From positions 310,001 through 374,000 of the forward strand of contig JAHCHW010000004.1 in the NCBI GenBank assembly GCA_026129525.1: a stretch of 64,000 bases of DNA. Direction: 5' to 3'. Positions 7,482 through 17,000 of this stretch are shown piece after piece. The position numbers and the translations under genes were made by a program. The stretch is from Chitinophagales bacterium. GTDB lineage: Bacteria > Bacteroidota > Bacteroidia > Chitinophagales > LD1. The notes beneath the pieces were generated by a model. It did no database searches, had not been told where the DNA came from, and saw nothing but the letters and a program-made list of their open reading frames with translations. Within the stretch, counting starts at the first letter, position 1. The number at the start of each line of letters is the position of its first letter.

Positions 7482-8492
7482 CTACGGAACTTCTACTGCA
7501 TTCAGTATTTCGCTGATTACTTCTTCGGAGGTAATGTTTTCAGCTTCGGCTTCGTAAGTTAAACCAATGCGATGGCGCATTACATCAAAGCAAACCGCAC
7601 GCACATCTTCGGGTATTACGTAGCCTCTGCGCTTAATAAACGCATACGCTTTCGAAGCAATGGCAAGGTTAATACTGGCGCGGGGCGAGCCTCCGTACGA
7701 AATGAAAGATTTGATTTTGCTCAGCTTGTAATCTTCGGGTTTGCGGGTGGCAAAAACAATGTCGAGAATGTAGCGCTCAATTTTTTCGTCCATATAAACT
7801 TCGCGCACTGTTTTCCGCGCAGCTACAATTTCTTCTTTGTTTACCACTGTATTGATGGCGGCATTGCTCAACTGCATGTTTTGGCGAATAATAAGTTGCT
7901 CTTCTTCTTTCTTAGGATATGTTACTACCACTTTCAGCATAAAGCGATCCACCTGCGCTTCGGGAAGCGGGTATGTGCCTTCTTGCTCAATGGGGTTTTG
8001 CGTGGCAAGCACCAAGAAAGGCTCGTCCAATTTATACGTATTGTCGCCAATAGTTACCTGCTTTTCCTGCATGGCTTCGAGCAATGCCGACTGCACTTTG
8101 GCGGGAGCGCGGTTTATTTCATCAGCCAAAATAAAGTTGGCGAAGATGGGCCCCTTCTTCACTGCAAAATCGTTTTCCTTTTGGTTGTAAATCATGGTGC
8201 CTATCAGGTCGGCAGGCAGCAGGTCGGGCGTAAACTGAATGCGGGCAAACTTGGCATGAATGGCTGAAGCCAGCGATTTAATTGCCAGCGTTTTTGCCAA
8301 GCCGGGAACCCCTTCCAGCAAAATATGTCCGTTGGAAAGCAATGCAAGCATGAGGCGCTCTACCATGTATTTTTGCCCTACAATGGCTTTGCCGAGTTCC
8401 ATGTTTAGCACATCCACAAAAGCACTTTCGCGGTTTATTTTTTCGTTGAGGGCGCTGATGTCAACACCTGTATTAGCCGATACTACTTCCAT
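7482..8492 (-). CDS. moxR: MoxR family AAA+ ATPase
   Basis: An AAA+ ATPase of about 336 residues. Walker A is GVPGLAKT (about residues 61-68), Walker B with FILADEINR is near 119-127, and a sensor region ATQNP is present. The C-terminal lid domain is complete. MoxR proteins act with DUF58/VWA proteins as chaperones for maturation of partner proteins, and this one heads the Bat operon. A longer frame starts at TTG 8519, but a TAnnTTTG promoter element covers exactly that codon. ATG 8492 is therefore the likelier start. Confidence 0.93.
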   Translation of the reverse strand: MEVVSANTGVDISALNEKINRESAFVDVLNMELGKAIVGQKYMVERLMLALLSNGHILLEGVPGLAKTLAIKSLASAIHAKFARIQFTPDLLPADLIGTMIYNQKENDFAVKKGPIFANFILADEINRAPAKVQSALLEAMQEKQVTIGDNTYKLDEPFLVLATQNPIEQEGTYPLPEAQVDRFMLKVVVTYPKKEEEQLIIRQNMQLSNAAINTVVNKEEIVAARKTVREVYMDEKIERYILDIVFATRKPEDYKLSKIKSFISYGGSPRASINLAIASKAYAFIKRRGYVIPEDVRAVCFDVMRHRIGLTYEAEAENITSEEVISEILNAVEVP

Positions 8493-8516
8493 ATTGTTTG
8501 GTTTTTTGAAGGACGA

Positions 8517-8524
8517 CAAAAATA
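8517..8524 (-). promoter_or_regulatory. -7 promoter element of the moxR-bat operon
   Basis: On the minus strand TATTTTTG matches the Bacteroidota -7 consensus TAnnTTTG exactly and lies 24 bases upstream of ATG 8492. A clear -33 TTG at the usual distance is not evident (nearest at 8549-8551, spacing 24), so this is a moderate call. It argues against a start at TTG 8519. Confidence 0.5.
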
Positions 8525-8586
8525 GCAGGGGGCAGAAATGTTAAAATTCAATTTTTGTTAAGTACAGCTGCTCCCTAAAAATGAAA

Positions 8587-8607
8587 AAGGGAGACAACTG
8601 CTCCCTT
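8587..8607 (-). terminator. probable terminator after the DUF3078 gene
   Basis: A 7-bp stem (AAGGGAG / CTCCCTT) with a 7-base loop is followed on the minus strand by a T-rich stretch. It lies between the DUF3078 stop and the moxR promoter and separates the two units. Confidence 0.6.
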
Positions 8608-8634
8608 CTGCAAAAAATTTAGGCTCAACCATCT

Positions 8635-9819
8635 TTAAAACTTAAACGCCAGCCCTACGCCAAACTGCTCGAAGATTTGCAGTTTGTTGAAGCCTGTAAT
8701 GGGTGTGCCAAGTTTGTCTCTGTCCGATATACCGTCTGCACCTTTCTTTCCGTCTTTATTGTTGCGTTTGTCAATGGGCACTAAAGCGTTGTACTGATAC
8801 ACAAACCGTGTAGAAAGCGTTGCGCTCAACCACTTGTTTACTTTCAACACTATGTCGTTATCCCAACGCACTACAGGAATAAACTTTGTGTTTTCGCTGA
8901 TGAAAACCGTTTCTACCGAATCAAGTGTTTCGTTGTAGCTTGGCAGAGCTGTGTTGTAGGCTTTGTTCATGTAAGTAACAAACACATTCAGGTGACTTTT
9001 CCAGCTTACGTTCTTCACAATTTCTTTTTGGAATAACAAGTCAAGCTCGGCACCCAGTTCGCCCATAAACCACTTTCCGGCTTTTAATCCGAAACGGGTT
9101 TCGTCCACATCGTTGTAGTAGTTATCGGTAAATGCCACTTTCGAGTTTATGGTGGTAGTGGTGGTATCGCGCATATGGTGGTCGGGCGTTACAAAAGTCA
9201 TTTTGCCGCCAACCGGTGAAAAGAAGAGAGTGAAGTAATCTTTCGGTTTCCATGTTAAACCGGGAGCAATGGTCAATATAGCGGGCGCGGCAAATTTCGA
9301 AACAGTGAATTTGCGGTAGCGTCCATCTACTGTATCGGTAAGCGAGTAATCGTAGCTGCGCGTAAGCTGACTTTCGAAACCCAGTTTGGCAGCAACGTAA
9401 AGCGACTTGCTTACTTCATAACCGAAGTTCGATTTCAGCGCAACGATGTCAATATTCTTCTGAAGATTCTGCTTTGCCAAAGACGATTTGCGGATAAGTC
9501 CGTTTGCCACCATCCCCCACTTTAGGTCGAGGCTGTTATCCCATATATACTTGTCTTTTTTATAGTTGGCATACGCGTTTCCGGTTATTAAAAATGCGAA
9601 ATTGTTGGAGCCTCCCGGTGCCCATTGGTACAATGCTACCTGCGTAAGTGTTACTCCCGCAAAACCGCCAAACTTCCATGTAGAGTCTTTATTGTAAAAG
9701 CCATCACCGTTCGGCAGTTCAATTTTTTTCTTCTCCTTTTTTACAGGTTGCTCGGTAGTTTCCTGTGCAGTTGCACATAAAGCGGCAAATGCAAACGCAA
9801 TAAGTAGTATTCTCTTCAT
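8635..9819 (-). CDS. DUF3078 domain outer-membrane protein
   Basis: A secreted protein of about 394 residues. The start ATG 9819 gives a typical signal peptide (MKRILLIAFAFAALCATAQ); the longer frame to 9840 adds seven residues that do not fit. After a lysine-rich segment the sequence is a run of beta strands with alternating aromatics and many short turns (GGFAGVTLTQVALYQWAPGG near the start), ending in the phenylalanine-terminated strand GVGLAFKF. This is the pattern of a beta-barrel outer-membrane protein and of the DUF3078 family. The family has no known function. It is a single gene with its own terminator. Confidence 0.85.
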   Translation of the reverse strand: MKRILLIAFAFAALCATAQETTEQPVKKEKKKIELPNGDGFYNKDSTWKFGGFAGVTLTQVALYQWAPGGSNNFAFLITGNAYANYKKDKYIWDNSLDLKWGMVANGLIRKSSLAKQNLQKNIDIVALKSNFGYEVSKSLYVAAKLGFESQLTRSYDYSLTDTVDGRYRKFTVSKFAAPAILTIAPGLTWKPKDYFTLFFSPVGGKMTFVTPDHHMRDTTTTTINSKVAFTDNYYNDVDETRFGLKAGKWFMGELGAELDLLFQKEIVKNVSWKSHLNVFVTYMNKAYNTALPSYNETLDSVETVFISENTKFIPVVRWDNDIVLKVNKWLSATLSTRFVYQYNALVPIDKRNNKDGKKGADGISDRDKLGTPITGFNKLQIFEQFGVGLAFKF

Positions 9820-9994
9820 AGCTAAACAATTTACATGCAAATGTGCTTAAGCGTGTTCTTTTAGGATAGGTGGCTTCTGCACATAAGTGCCTTACTTTAG
9901 CTATTTTTTAATACACAGAATTTTTTAACAAATTTTTATTTAATTCAAAATCAATGATTTATGCAACAATTTTTAAAAAATATAGTATTATGTA

Positions 9995-10026
9995 TTGCAT
10001 AATACCTTTTGTTGAATATATCTTTG
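9995..10026 (+). promoter_or_regulatory. Bacteroidota-type promoter for the gene at 10102
   Basis: TTGC at 9995-9998 and TATCTTTG at 10019-10026 fit the -33 TTG and -7 TAnnTTTG consensus with a spacing of 20 bases. Transcription would begin near 10033 and give a leader of about 70 bases. The rest of the 261-base intergenic region 9841-10101 is AT-rich, with no other feature seen. Confidence 0.6.
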
Positions 10027-10101
10027 CATCGTCAATTAGCTGGTGAAGCAAGATTGGCAAAAACAAAGGCAAAAAATTTCTAACAACTAAAACCATACGC
10101 C

Positions 10102-10455
10102 ATGAAAAAGAAAATCATTACCACCGCCACCCTAATAGCCTACTTTGCTATGATGAGCGCCCTCGGGGTTGTTGCCTCGGTACCTGCCAACGTAAGCAGC
10201 GCGGCTAAAGAAAATCTTCGCAAAGAAATCAGCAGCCAGATTATCTGCCCTTCGTTTGTAACCTCCAACAGCGAGGCGAATAATGTAAGAGCCATTGTGC
10301 AGGTAAACGAGCAGGGAAAAGTAAGTGTGCTGGAAATTAACTCCGCCAACGAAGAACTGAAAGATTACGTGATAAAGGAGTTGGGCAGAATGAAAATAAG
10401 CCACCCCGATACCACCGAACAATTTGTGCTGATAATAAAATTTCGAGTAGTGTAG
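10102..10455 (+). CDS. small secreted protein of unknown function
   Basis: A 117-residue protein with a signal peptide (cleavage probably after residues 25-30, SVPANVSSA). The mature part has a VRAIVQVNEQGKVSVLEIN strand pair and ends in a beta strand. That arrangement resembles small TonB-C-terminal-like secreted proteins common in Bacteroidota. The similarity is by pattern only. It has its own promoter (9995-10026) and a strong terminator directly behind it, so it is monocistronic. Confidence 0.75.
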   Translation: MKKKIITTATLIAYFAMMSALGVVASVPANVSSAAKENLRKEISSQIICPSFVTSNSEANNVRAIVQVNEQGKVSVLEINSANEELKDYVIKELGRMKISHPDTTEQFVLIIKFRVV

Positions 10456-10466
10456 TACAAAAGCAG

Positions 10467-10496
10467 TGGGGCAGCCGCAGGGCTGCTCCATTTTTT
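10467..10496 (+). terminator. intrinsic terminator after the gene at 10102
   Basis: A 10-bp stem (TGGGGCAGCC with GGCTGCTCCA, one G-U pair), a 4-base loop and a run of six T. Confidence 0.85.
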
Positions 10497-10538
10497 AGGA
10501 ACCCGTGAAAACATGATTGAACATAAAAGCAGAATGAC

Positions 10539-10880
10539 ATGAACATTGAAAACAACAAGGCGCAAATGCGAAAAGGAGTGCTGGAGTTCTGCATTCTCTG
10601 TATTTTATCGGACGGAGAACACTATCCGACAGAAATTATTGAGAGAATGAAAGAAGGTAAACTGCTGATAGTGGAAGGAACGCTTTATCCGCTGCTCACC
10701 CGCCTTAAGAATGACGGCTTGCTCGCCTACCGCTGGGTGGAGTCGCAGTCGGGACCACCGCGCAAGTATTTTACCCTCACCGAACAGGGACAGGCATTTC
10801 TAAAAGAACTTTTGGACAGTTGGAAAGAACTGACCGAATCGGTAAACCACATTATCGAACAAACCCAAAAAACCAACTAA
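10539..10880 (+). CDS. PadR family transcriptional regulator
   Basis: A 113-residue winged-helix protein. The PadR signature is clear: a start with RKGVLEFCILCIL, the recognition-helix region GTLYPLLTRLKNDGLL, and the wing GPPRKYFTLTEQG. PadR proteins are dimeric repressors. It starts a four-gene cluster with a PspC protein 3 bases downstream, a head-GIN lipoprotein and an RDD protein. This arrangement is common in Bacteroidota and suggests control of an envelope-related module. Confidence 0.92.
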   Translation: MNIENNKAQMRKGVLEFCILCILSDGEHYPTEIIERMKEGKLLIVEGTLYPLLTRLKNDGLLAYRWVESQSGPPRKYFTLTEQGQAFLKELLDSWKELTESVNHIIEQTQKTN

Positions 10881-10883
10881 ACG

Positions 10884-12644
10884 ATGAAGAAAACATTAAA
10901 CATAAACTTAGGCGGTATGGCGTTCATTATTGATGAAAACGCCTTTGAAATGCTGTCCGGCTATCTTGAAGCACTCAAGAAAAAATTCAGCAACGAAACG
11001 GAGCGCACAGAAATTCTCAACGACATTGAAGCGCGCATGGCAGAAATGTTTACCGAACAATTAGGTAATCGCAAAGAAGTAATCGGGCTGAGCGAAGTGG
11101 AATTTGTGATAGCACAAATGGGCAAGCCCGAAGATATTGCCGGAGAAGAATCAACCGCGGAAACCGGCAACACCACAAGCAACGCTGCCGAAACTGCCCC
11201 GGGCAGAAAAATTCAGAAACGCTTATACCGCGACCCTGAGGACGCGAAAATTGGCGGTGTGATTGCCGGACTGTGCCACTACTTTGGTATAAACGACCCG
11301 GTGTGGGCACGCATTGCGGCTGTCATTCTTATACCTGTAACATCCGGCTCTATCATTTTTGTGTATCTGCTGCTGCTTATTATAGTTCCGAAAGCGTTAA
11401 CGGCTGCCGAAAAACTGCAAATGAAAGGCGAGCCAATAAACATCAATACCATTGAAAAAGAAGTAAAAGAAGCTGCCAACAAATTTACCGCTTCGGTAAA
11501 AGTGAATGTGGACAGCGAAAACTTTTTCCAAAAGCTGTGGAACATAGTAGTAATGATTGCCGGATTTTTCTTCCGCCTGCTTGCTTTTGTATTTATACTG
11601 GCTGGCGTAATAGCCTTGTTTGCCGTGCTGCTCGGCTTTATTGTATTCGCAGTTATCGGCACCAGTCCGTTTAATAGTATTACGCATTTAATTGTAAACG
11701 AATCATCGCTCATTACGCTTTCCGCCATTGGCTTCTTGCTGTTTTTTGGTGCACCTTTGGTTGGATTGATTTACTCGGGCTTGCGTGTTTTAATAGGGCG
11801 CGGCTCCGAAATGCCCTGGCTGAAATGGACATTGGGCGCTACCTGGTTAGCCGGTTTGGCAATGCTGTTGTATGCAGGGTTAAAAGTGGGAATGGATTTT
11901 AAAACCGCTGCTGCTACGAAAGAGAAAATGGTGCTCATGCAGCCTGCCAAAGGGAACTTGTTTGTGCAATTAGCCGATTCTACCGATGCGGGTTGGGTAA
12001 CTGTTGATGAAGAAGCGGATGAGGATGAAGATGAAGTACACTTCGGTGCCATTATAATTAACGGAAAAAACATAGAAGACATTACCAGTTTTAAAATCGG
12101 CAAACCTCACCTGGAGTTGATGGTTTCGGAAACCGATTCATTCTACCTCACAAAAATTGTTTCCTCGCAGGGCAGAAACCGAAACGATGCCGTAAAGAAT
12201 GCCGACATGGTGATGTATTCGTTTCTGCAAACCGATACTTTACTCAACCTGAAAAACCAATTTGAGATAGCAAAGAAAGGAGGCAAATACCGTGCACAGC
12301 AAATGACATTGCGATTGGCAATACCCGAAGGAAAAACAGTTCGCTTCGGAAGCAATATTGACGAACTAACCGCAGTGGTAAAAGGCGACAGTTACTATGA
12401 TGATACCTACTTTGCCAACACTGTATGGACCGTAGAGAACGGAAAAGTAAAATGCCTTAACTGCGGAGAAGATGCCGATAAGCAACAACAGAAAATTGAA
12501 ATGCATATTGAAAAAACAGAAAAGAAGTTGCAGGAGCAGGAGAAAAAACTGGACGAAAAAATGAAACAGGCGGAAGAGAAGATAAAAGTGATGGAGAAAA
12601 AGATGAAGAAGCAGGATAACGGAAACTCTAATCAGGATTTTTAA
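10884..12644 (+). CDS. PspC domain membrane protein
   Basis: A 586-residue membrane protein. It starts with a conserved cytoplasmic region (about 1-90, NINLGGMAFIID...MGKPEDIAGE). A PspC domain follows (about 112-175) with KIGGVIAGLCHYFGI and its transmembrane segment. Three further transmembrane helices lie at about 210-345, then an extracytoplasmic beta-rich part, and a C-terminal coiled coil of alternating K/E/Q (about 535-580). PspC proteins in other phyla sense membrane stress. Here coupling to a PadR repressor 3 bases upstream suggests the repressor controls it. Confidence 0.88.
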   Translation: MKKTLNINLGGMAFIIDENAFEMLSGYLEALKKKFSNETERTEILNDIEARMAEMFTEQLGNRKEVIGLSEVEFVIAQMGKPEDIAGEESTAETGNTTSNAAETAPGRKIQKRLYRDPEDAKIGGVIAGLCHYFGINDPVWARIAAVILIPVTSGSIIFVYLLLLIIVPKALTAAEKLQMKGEPININTIEKEVKEAANKFTASVKVNVDSENFFQKLWNIVVMIAGFFFRLLAFVFILAGVIALFAVLLGFIVFAVIGTSPFNSITHLIVNESSLITLSAIGFLLFFGAPLVGLIYSGLRVLIGRGSEMPWLKWTLGATWLAGLAMLLYAGLKVGMDFKTAAATKEKMVLMQPAKGNLFVQLADSTDAGWVTVDEEADEDEDEVHFGAIIINGKNIEDITSFKIGKPHLELMVSETDSFYLTKIVSSQGRNRNDAVKNADMVMYSFLQTDTLLNLKNQFEIAKKGGKYRAQQMTLRLAIPEGKTVRFGSNIDELTAVVKGDSYYDDTYFANTVWTVENGKVKCLNCGEDADKQQQKIEMHIEKTEKKLQEQEKKLDEKMKQAEEKIKVMEKKMKKQDNGNSNQDF

Positions 12645-12664
12645 AGCTACATGTTTAGATTCTT

Positions 12665-12747
12665 GAGATTGCTTCACCTTCGCTCTGCTACGGTTCGCAA
12701 AGACGGCCGTCATTACGACCGCGAGGCACGAAGCGGGAAGTAATCTC
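12665..12747. repeat. dispersed palindromic element
   Basis: The 121-base gap after the PspC gene is largely filled by an 83-base imperfect palindrome. Its ends are GAGATTGCTTC (12665-12675) and GAAGTAATCTC (12737-12747), with CGTCATTACGACCGCGAGG in the middle part. Elements beginning with GAGATTGCTTC and carrying a GCGAGGCACGAAG segment are widespread in bacterial genomes as intergenic repeats. It would form a long hairpin in RNA and may separate or attenuate the two flanking genes. Confidence 0.65.
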
Positions 12748-12786
12748 CTTCAATAACTTCAAAATTTGACTATACAAACCAACCAC

Positions 12787-13506
12787 ATGAAACTTCAATC
12801 AGTAAAAATTCTTACGGCAATTATGCTTGTCTCAATAGCGCTAACATCTTGCGGAAAACGCGGCAACGGCAAGGTAACCACACAAGAAAGAAAAGCATCC
12901 ACCTTTAGTACGCTAAGCATTTCCGGAACATTTCCGGTTATACTCTCGCAGGATGGAGGCAGTGAATGGGTGAAAGTAGAAACCGATGAAAACCTGCAGG
13001 AATACATACGCGCGTACAACAACGGGGACGAACTGATAATAAACATGGACGACAAAATAAAAATCCGCAAAAGCACCCGCATGAAAGTGTATGTAAACGT
13101 GAAAGACCTCCGCGAACTGAATTTTAATTCGGTGGGAAATTTGACTACACAGGGCAATTTATTGCTCGACAGTGTAGAAATAAACTCCGAATCGGTCGGC
13201 AAACTGAGCCTGAACATTACAGCCGATTTTATGCGCGCCAATCTGAAATCGGTAGGCAGCACTACGCTGAAAGGAAAAGTGCGCGAGGCACGTATCAACA
13301 ACAAAAGCGTTGGCTCGCTCAGTGCATTTGATTTGAAAGCGCAAACACTGATGATACACAACACCGCCATCGGCACTGCCGAAGTATATGCCGACAGCGT
13401 CTTTTACATCCGTTCGTCTGCTATCGGCACCTTGCATTACAAGGGGCCGGGCGAAGTGCGCGAACTGACTTCGGAAGGTGTAGGCAAAGTGGAAAAAGTT
13501 CAATAA
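12787..13506 (+). CDS. head-GIN domain (DUF2807) lipoprotein
   Basis: A lipoprotein of about 239 residues. ATG 12787 gives a lipoprotein signal with lipobox LTSC (cysteine near residue 22); the TTG start at 12766 is not needed. The mature part is a right-handed beta-solenoid-like run of short repeats (NSVGNLTTQG, ESVGKLSLN, KSVGSTTLKG, KSVGSLSAFD), the hallmark of DUF2807. The family is usually near PspC/PadR genes. Its function is unknown; an envelope-surface location is inferred from the lipobox. Confidence 0.88.
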   Translation: MKLQSVKILTAIMLVSIALTSCGKRGNGKVTTQERKASTFSTLSISGTFPVILSQDGGSEWVKVETDENLQEYIRAYNNGDELIINMDDKIKIRKSTRMKVYVNVKDLRELNFNSVGNLTTQGNLLLDSVEINSESVGKLSLNITADFMRANLKSVGSTTLKGKVREARINNKSVGSLSAFDLKAQTLMIHNTAIGTAEVYADSVFYIRSSAIGTLHYKGPGEVRELTSEGVGKVEKVQ

Positions 13507-13524
13507 CACAAAAAGCAAACTAAC

Positions 13525-13980
13525 ATGGAAGTAATTTCGGTAAACAACATTTATGCTTCGGGTTTCAGAAGATTAGCCGCATGGTTTATAGATAAGTTAG
13601 TAGTGGGTTTCATTTTGGGCTTACTGTTTGCCCGCCCCTGGCAATGGCAAGGCTATTTTGATACGGATTGGTACTGGCATTACGAAAACATAGGGGTAGA
13701 ATTTCTCTCATACAAATTTGTAAAACTTACTGCTGCTATGCTGTATTTTGCCTTAATGGAGTCTTCAAAATTTCAGGCAACGTTGGGGAAAATTGTACTG
13801 GGCATTAAAGTAACCGATGTGCACGGTAATCGCCTCAGTTTCAGCCGTGCGTTGCTGCGTAATCTTTCAAAAATCATTTCCGGCATTATACTTTTCATCG
13901 GCTACATCATGATTTTGTTCGACAGCAAAAAGCAGGGCTTGCACGATAAAATTGCCGATGCGTATGTGGTGAGGAGTTAG
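13525..13980 (+). CDS. RDD family membrane protein
   Basis: A 151-residue integral membrane protein with the RDD motif near the start (FRRLAAWFIDKLVVG) and the family end pattern LHDKIADAYVV. Three hydrophobic segments are visible (about 16-32, 60-80 and 118-135). RDD proteins are small membrane proteins of uncertain, possibly transport, function. It lies 18 bases behind the head-GIN gene and ends the PadR-PspC cluster. Confidence 0.85.
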   Translation: MEVISVNNIYASGFRRLAAWFIDKLVVGFILGLLFARPWQWQGYFDTDWYWHYENIGVEFLSYKFVKLTAAMLYFALMESSKFQATLGKIVLGIKVTDVHGNRLSFSRALLRNLSKIISGIILFIGYIMILFDSKKQGLHDKIADAYVVRS

Positions 13981-14075
13981 ACTTCCCTCCCCTAAAAATT
14001 TCAGCACGGTTTTTTTGAAAAAAACATCCACATTCCTCAGAGAAAACGGTAGTTTCGCATAGTTATTCACTAAAA

Positions 14076-17000
14076 ATGTTTACTATGAGAACAATGTTTA
14101 CACACCTGCGGCTTGCGCTAATGATTGGCGTAACCACACTTGCAAAAATTTCTTTTGCACAAGTTTCAGCTTACACGTTTTCGCAGTTTAGCGGAACTTA
14201 TACACCAATAACGGGTGGCACTGTGTTGGGAACGGGAACCGGGGTTGATGACAACAACTACCTCAATCAACCTATAGGTTTTACGTTTAACTACAACGGA
14301 ACCAACTATACAGCATTTTCGGTAAACGCCAATGGTTTTCTTGCCATGGGCACAACCATTTCCAGCAGCAATACATCCTTAAGCAGCGGTACAACCAACA
14401 ATGTAGTAGCTGCCCTTAATTACGATTTGCAAGGTAGTGCCAGTGGTGAGTTGCGCTACGAAACTATCGGCACTTCTCCCAACCAAATACTTGTAGTTCA
14501 ATTTTCAAACTGGGCATCATACTCTGCAACGGGCTCCGGCTCCGGAGATTTGTTCAACTTTCAAATACGCCTGCACGAAACCTCCAACGTGGTAGAAGTG
14601 GTGTATGGGAGCTTTACAAAAAATGCTACTTCACGTACTCCGCAAGTTGGTTTACGCGGTGCAAGCAATGCCGACTTTAACAACAGAACTACCACAACCA
14701 ATTGGTCAGCAACAACAGCAGGCGGAGCAAATAACGCTACGCTTACATTAAGTTCAACAGTATTTCCCGCCAACGGACAAACCTATTCTTGGACTCCACC
14801 AGTAGCATGTTCGGGAACTCCAACCGCAGGTGTAACAACATCTTCAGCAAATCCGGTTTGTGCAGGAACTAATTTTGTGTTATCACTCACCGGCTCTACT
14901 ACAGGCGCAACAGGGCTAACATACCAATGGATTTATTCTGCCGATGGAACCAACTACGCTGCTATTTCGGGAGCGACCAATTCAACAAGAACGGATACCA
15001 CCACCCAAAACCGATATTATCGTTGTATAGTTACCTGCACCAACAGTGGACTTTCCGACACCTCTGCTCCCCTATACGTTACACTAAATGCACCTACTCA
15101 ATGTTATTGTGCACCAACTTATTCAAGCGGTTGTGGAGGCACAGGAGCCGATGCTATAACAAACGTAACATTAAATACCCTCAACAATTCTTCGGGTTGT
15201 GCAGCATCACCTTATTACACTTTTTATAACGCGGTAACAGTGCCCAATATTCAACGTAGCATACAGCAAACCATCACTATTTCTTTCGGCTCCGATGGCA
15301 ACCAATATGCCGGTGTTTGGATTGACTATAACCAGGATGGTGATTTTGACGATGCCGGAGAGTTTGTTGCCAACAACACGGTTAATGCCGGAGCTAACGG
15401 AGTGCTTAATTTGAATTTTACAGTGCCGATAACTGCTGCATTAGGACAAACCAGGATGCGCGTGCGCGGAGGCAATGATTCGCAACTTACCAACACTCCT
15501 TGCGGAGCATCATCAAGTGCATGGGGCGAAACGGAAGACTATATTGTAAATGTATTAGATGTCCCTGCCTGTGTACCGGCTTCATTTGTAAGTGTAGGCA
15601 GTGTTACAGGCACTACCGCTATAGTTACATGGACAAGCGATGCCGGCAACACCAGCACCATTGAATACGGGCCTACAGGTTTTACGTTGGGTACCGGCAC
15701 ATTAGTTGGCAATGCAAGCAGCCCATATACCTTAAACAATCTTACTCCACAAACAGCGTATCAGGTTTATGTAATTGATACCTGTGCCGGAAATGTAATT
15801 GCTCCCGCCACAGGGCCTGTTGGTTTTACTACATTCTGTTCTCCCTTCCCGTATCCGGGCGATACATACGATGGAGCCATTGTAGTAAACTCTTTTCCGT
15901 TTAGCGATAGCGTAAACACAAGCTCCAGTTGTTTTACGGATGCATCAACGTTACGCACAGGGAAAGATGTATTTTACAAGGTGGTTGCCGATTCGTGCGC
16001 CAGCTCTATCACCTTTTCTTTGTGCGGTTCGGGATTTGACACTTACTTATTTATTCGTGATAGCAGCAATACTGCTACATTGTTCAGCAACGATGATTTC
16101 TGCGGCTTGCAATCGCAAATTACTTTTACGCCAACTCCCGGCACTACTTACATTGCAGTGGTAGAGCCGTACTCCGGCACCGGAGTGGGAAGTGTGATAG
16201 TAAACGTTACACAAACAACCGGCACACCGCAAGTGAGCACTTCGTTTATAAGCCCTACCTGCGATGGCATAGCGGATGGTTCGGCAGAAGTAACCGTTAC
16301 TGCGTTTGGCGCTCAACCTGTAACCTATTCATGGAATAACGGTGGCAACACCAGTACAATTACAAACATCCTGTCGGGCACATACACAGTAACCGTTTCT
16401 ACGGGATGTGGAACGGCTGTCGGAACAGCAGCGGTTCCTGCAGCATTTAATGTGTCGCTCAATTCGGTTACCCATGTGCTTTGTAACGGAGCTAACACCG
16501 GAGCTATTGATATTGATGTAAACAATGGAACACAACCTTATGTTTTCGATTGGAGCAACAATGCTTCTACCGAAGATATTTCAGGATTAACTGCCGGCAC
16601 TTACTCGCTAACGGCAACCGAAGACGGTGGTTGTTCAACCACTTTCAGCATTACTATTACCGAGCCAACGGCAATAGATATTCCCGGAACTGCAACCATG
16701 CCTTCCTGCAATGCCGGAAGCAACGGAGCAATTGACATTACTCCATCGGGTGGATTTTTACCGAATCCGAACGGCTCGCTTACTACACTCTTTAGTGGTG
16801 GAAACGGCTGCACTAATGGAAACATGTTTAACCTGCTAGTGAATAATGCACTTCAGATTAACGCACTTGATATTAATCTTAATGTCAGCGGAAATGTTAC
16901 CATCTATTACAAATCGGGTATTTACCAGGGCTTTGAAGCAACTCCCGGATCGTGGACACAAATTTATTCTGGTACTATTACTACTGCCGGTGCTAACTTA

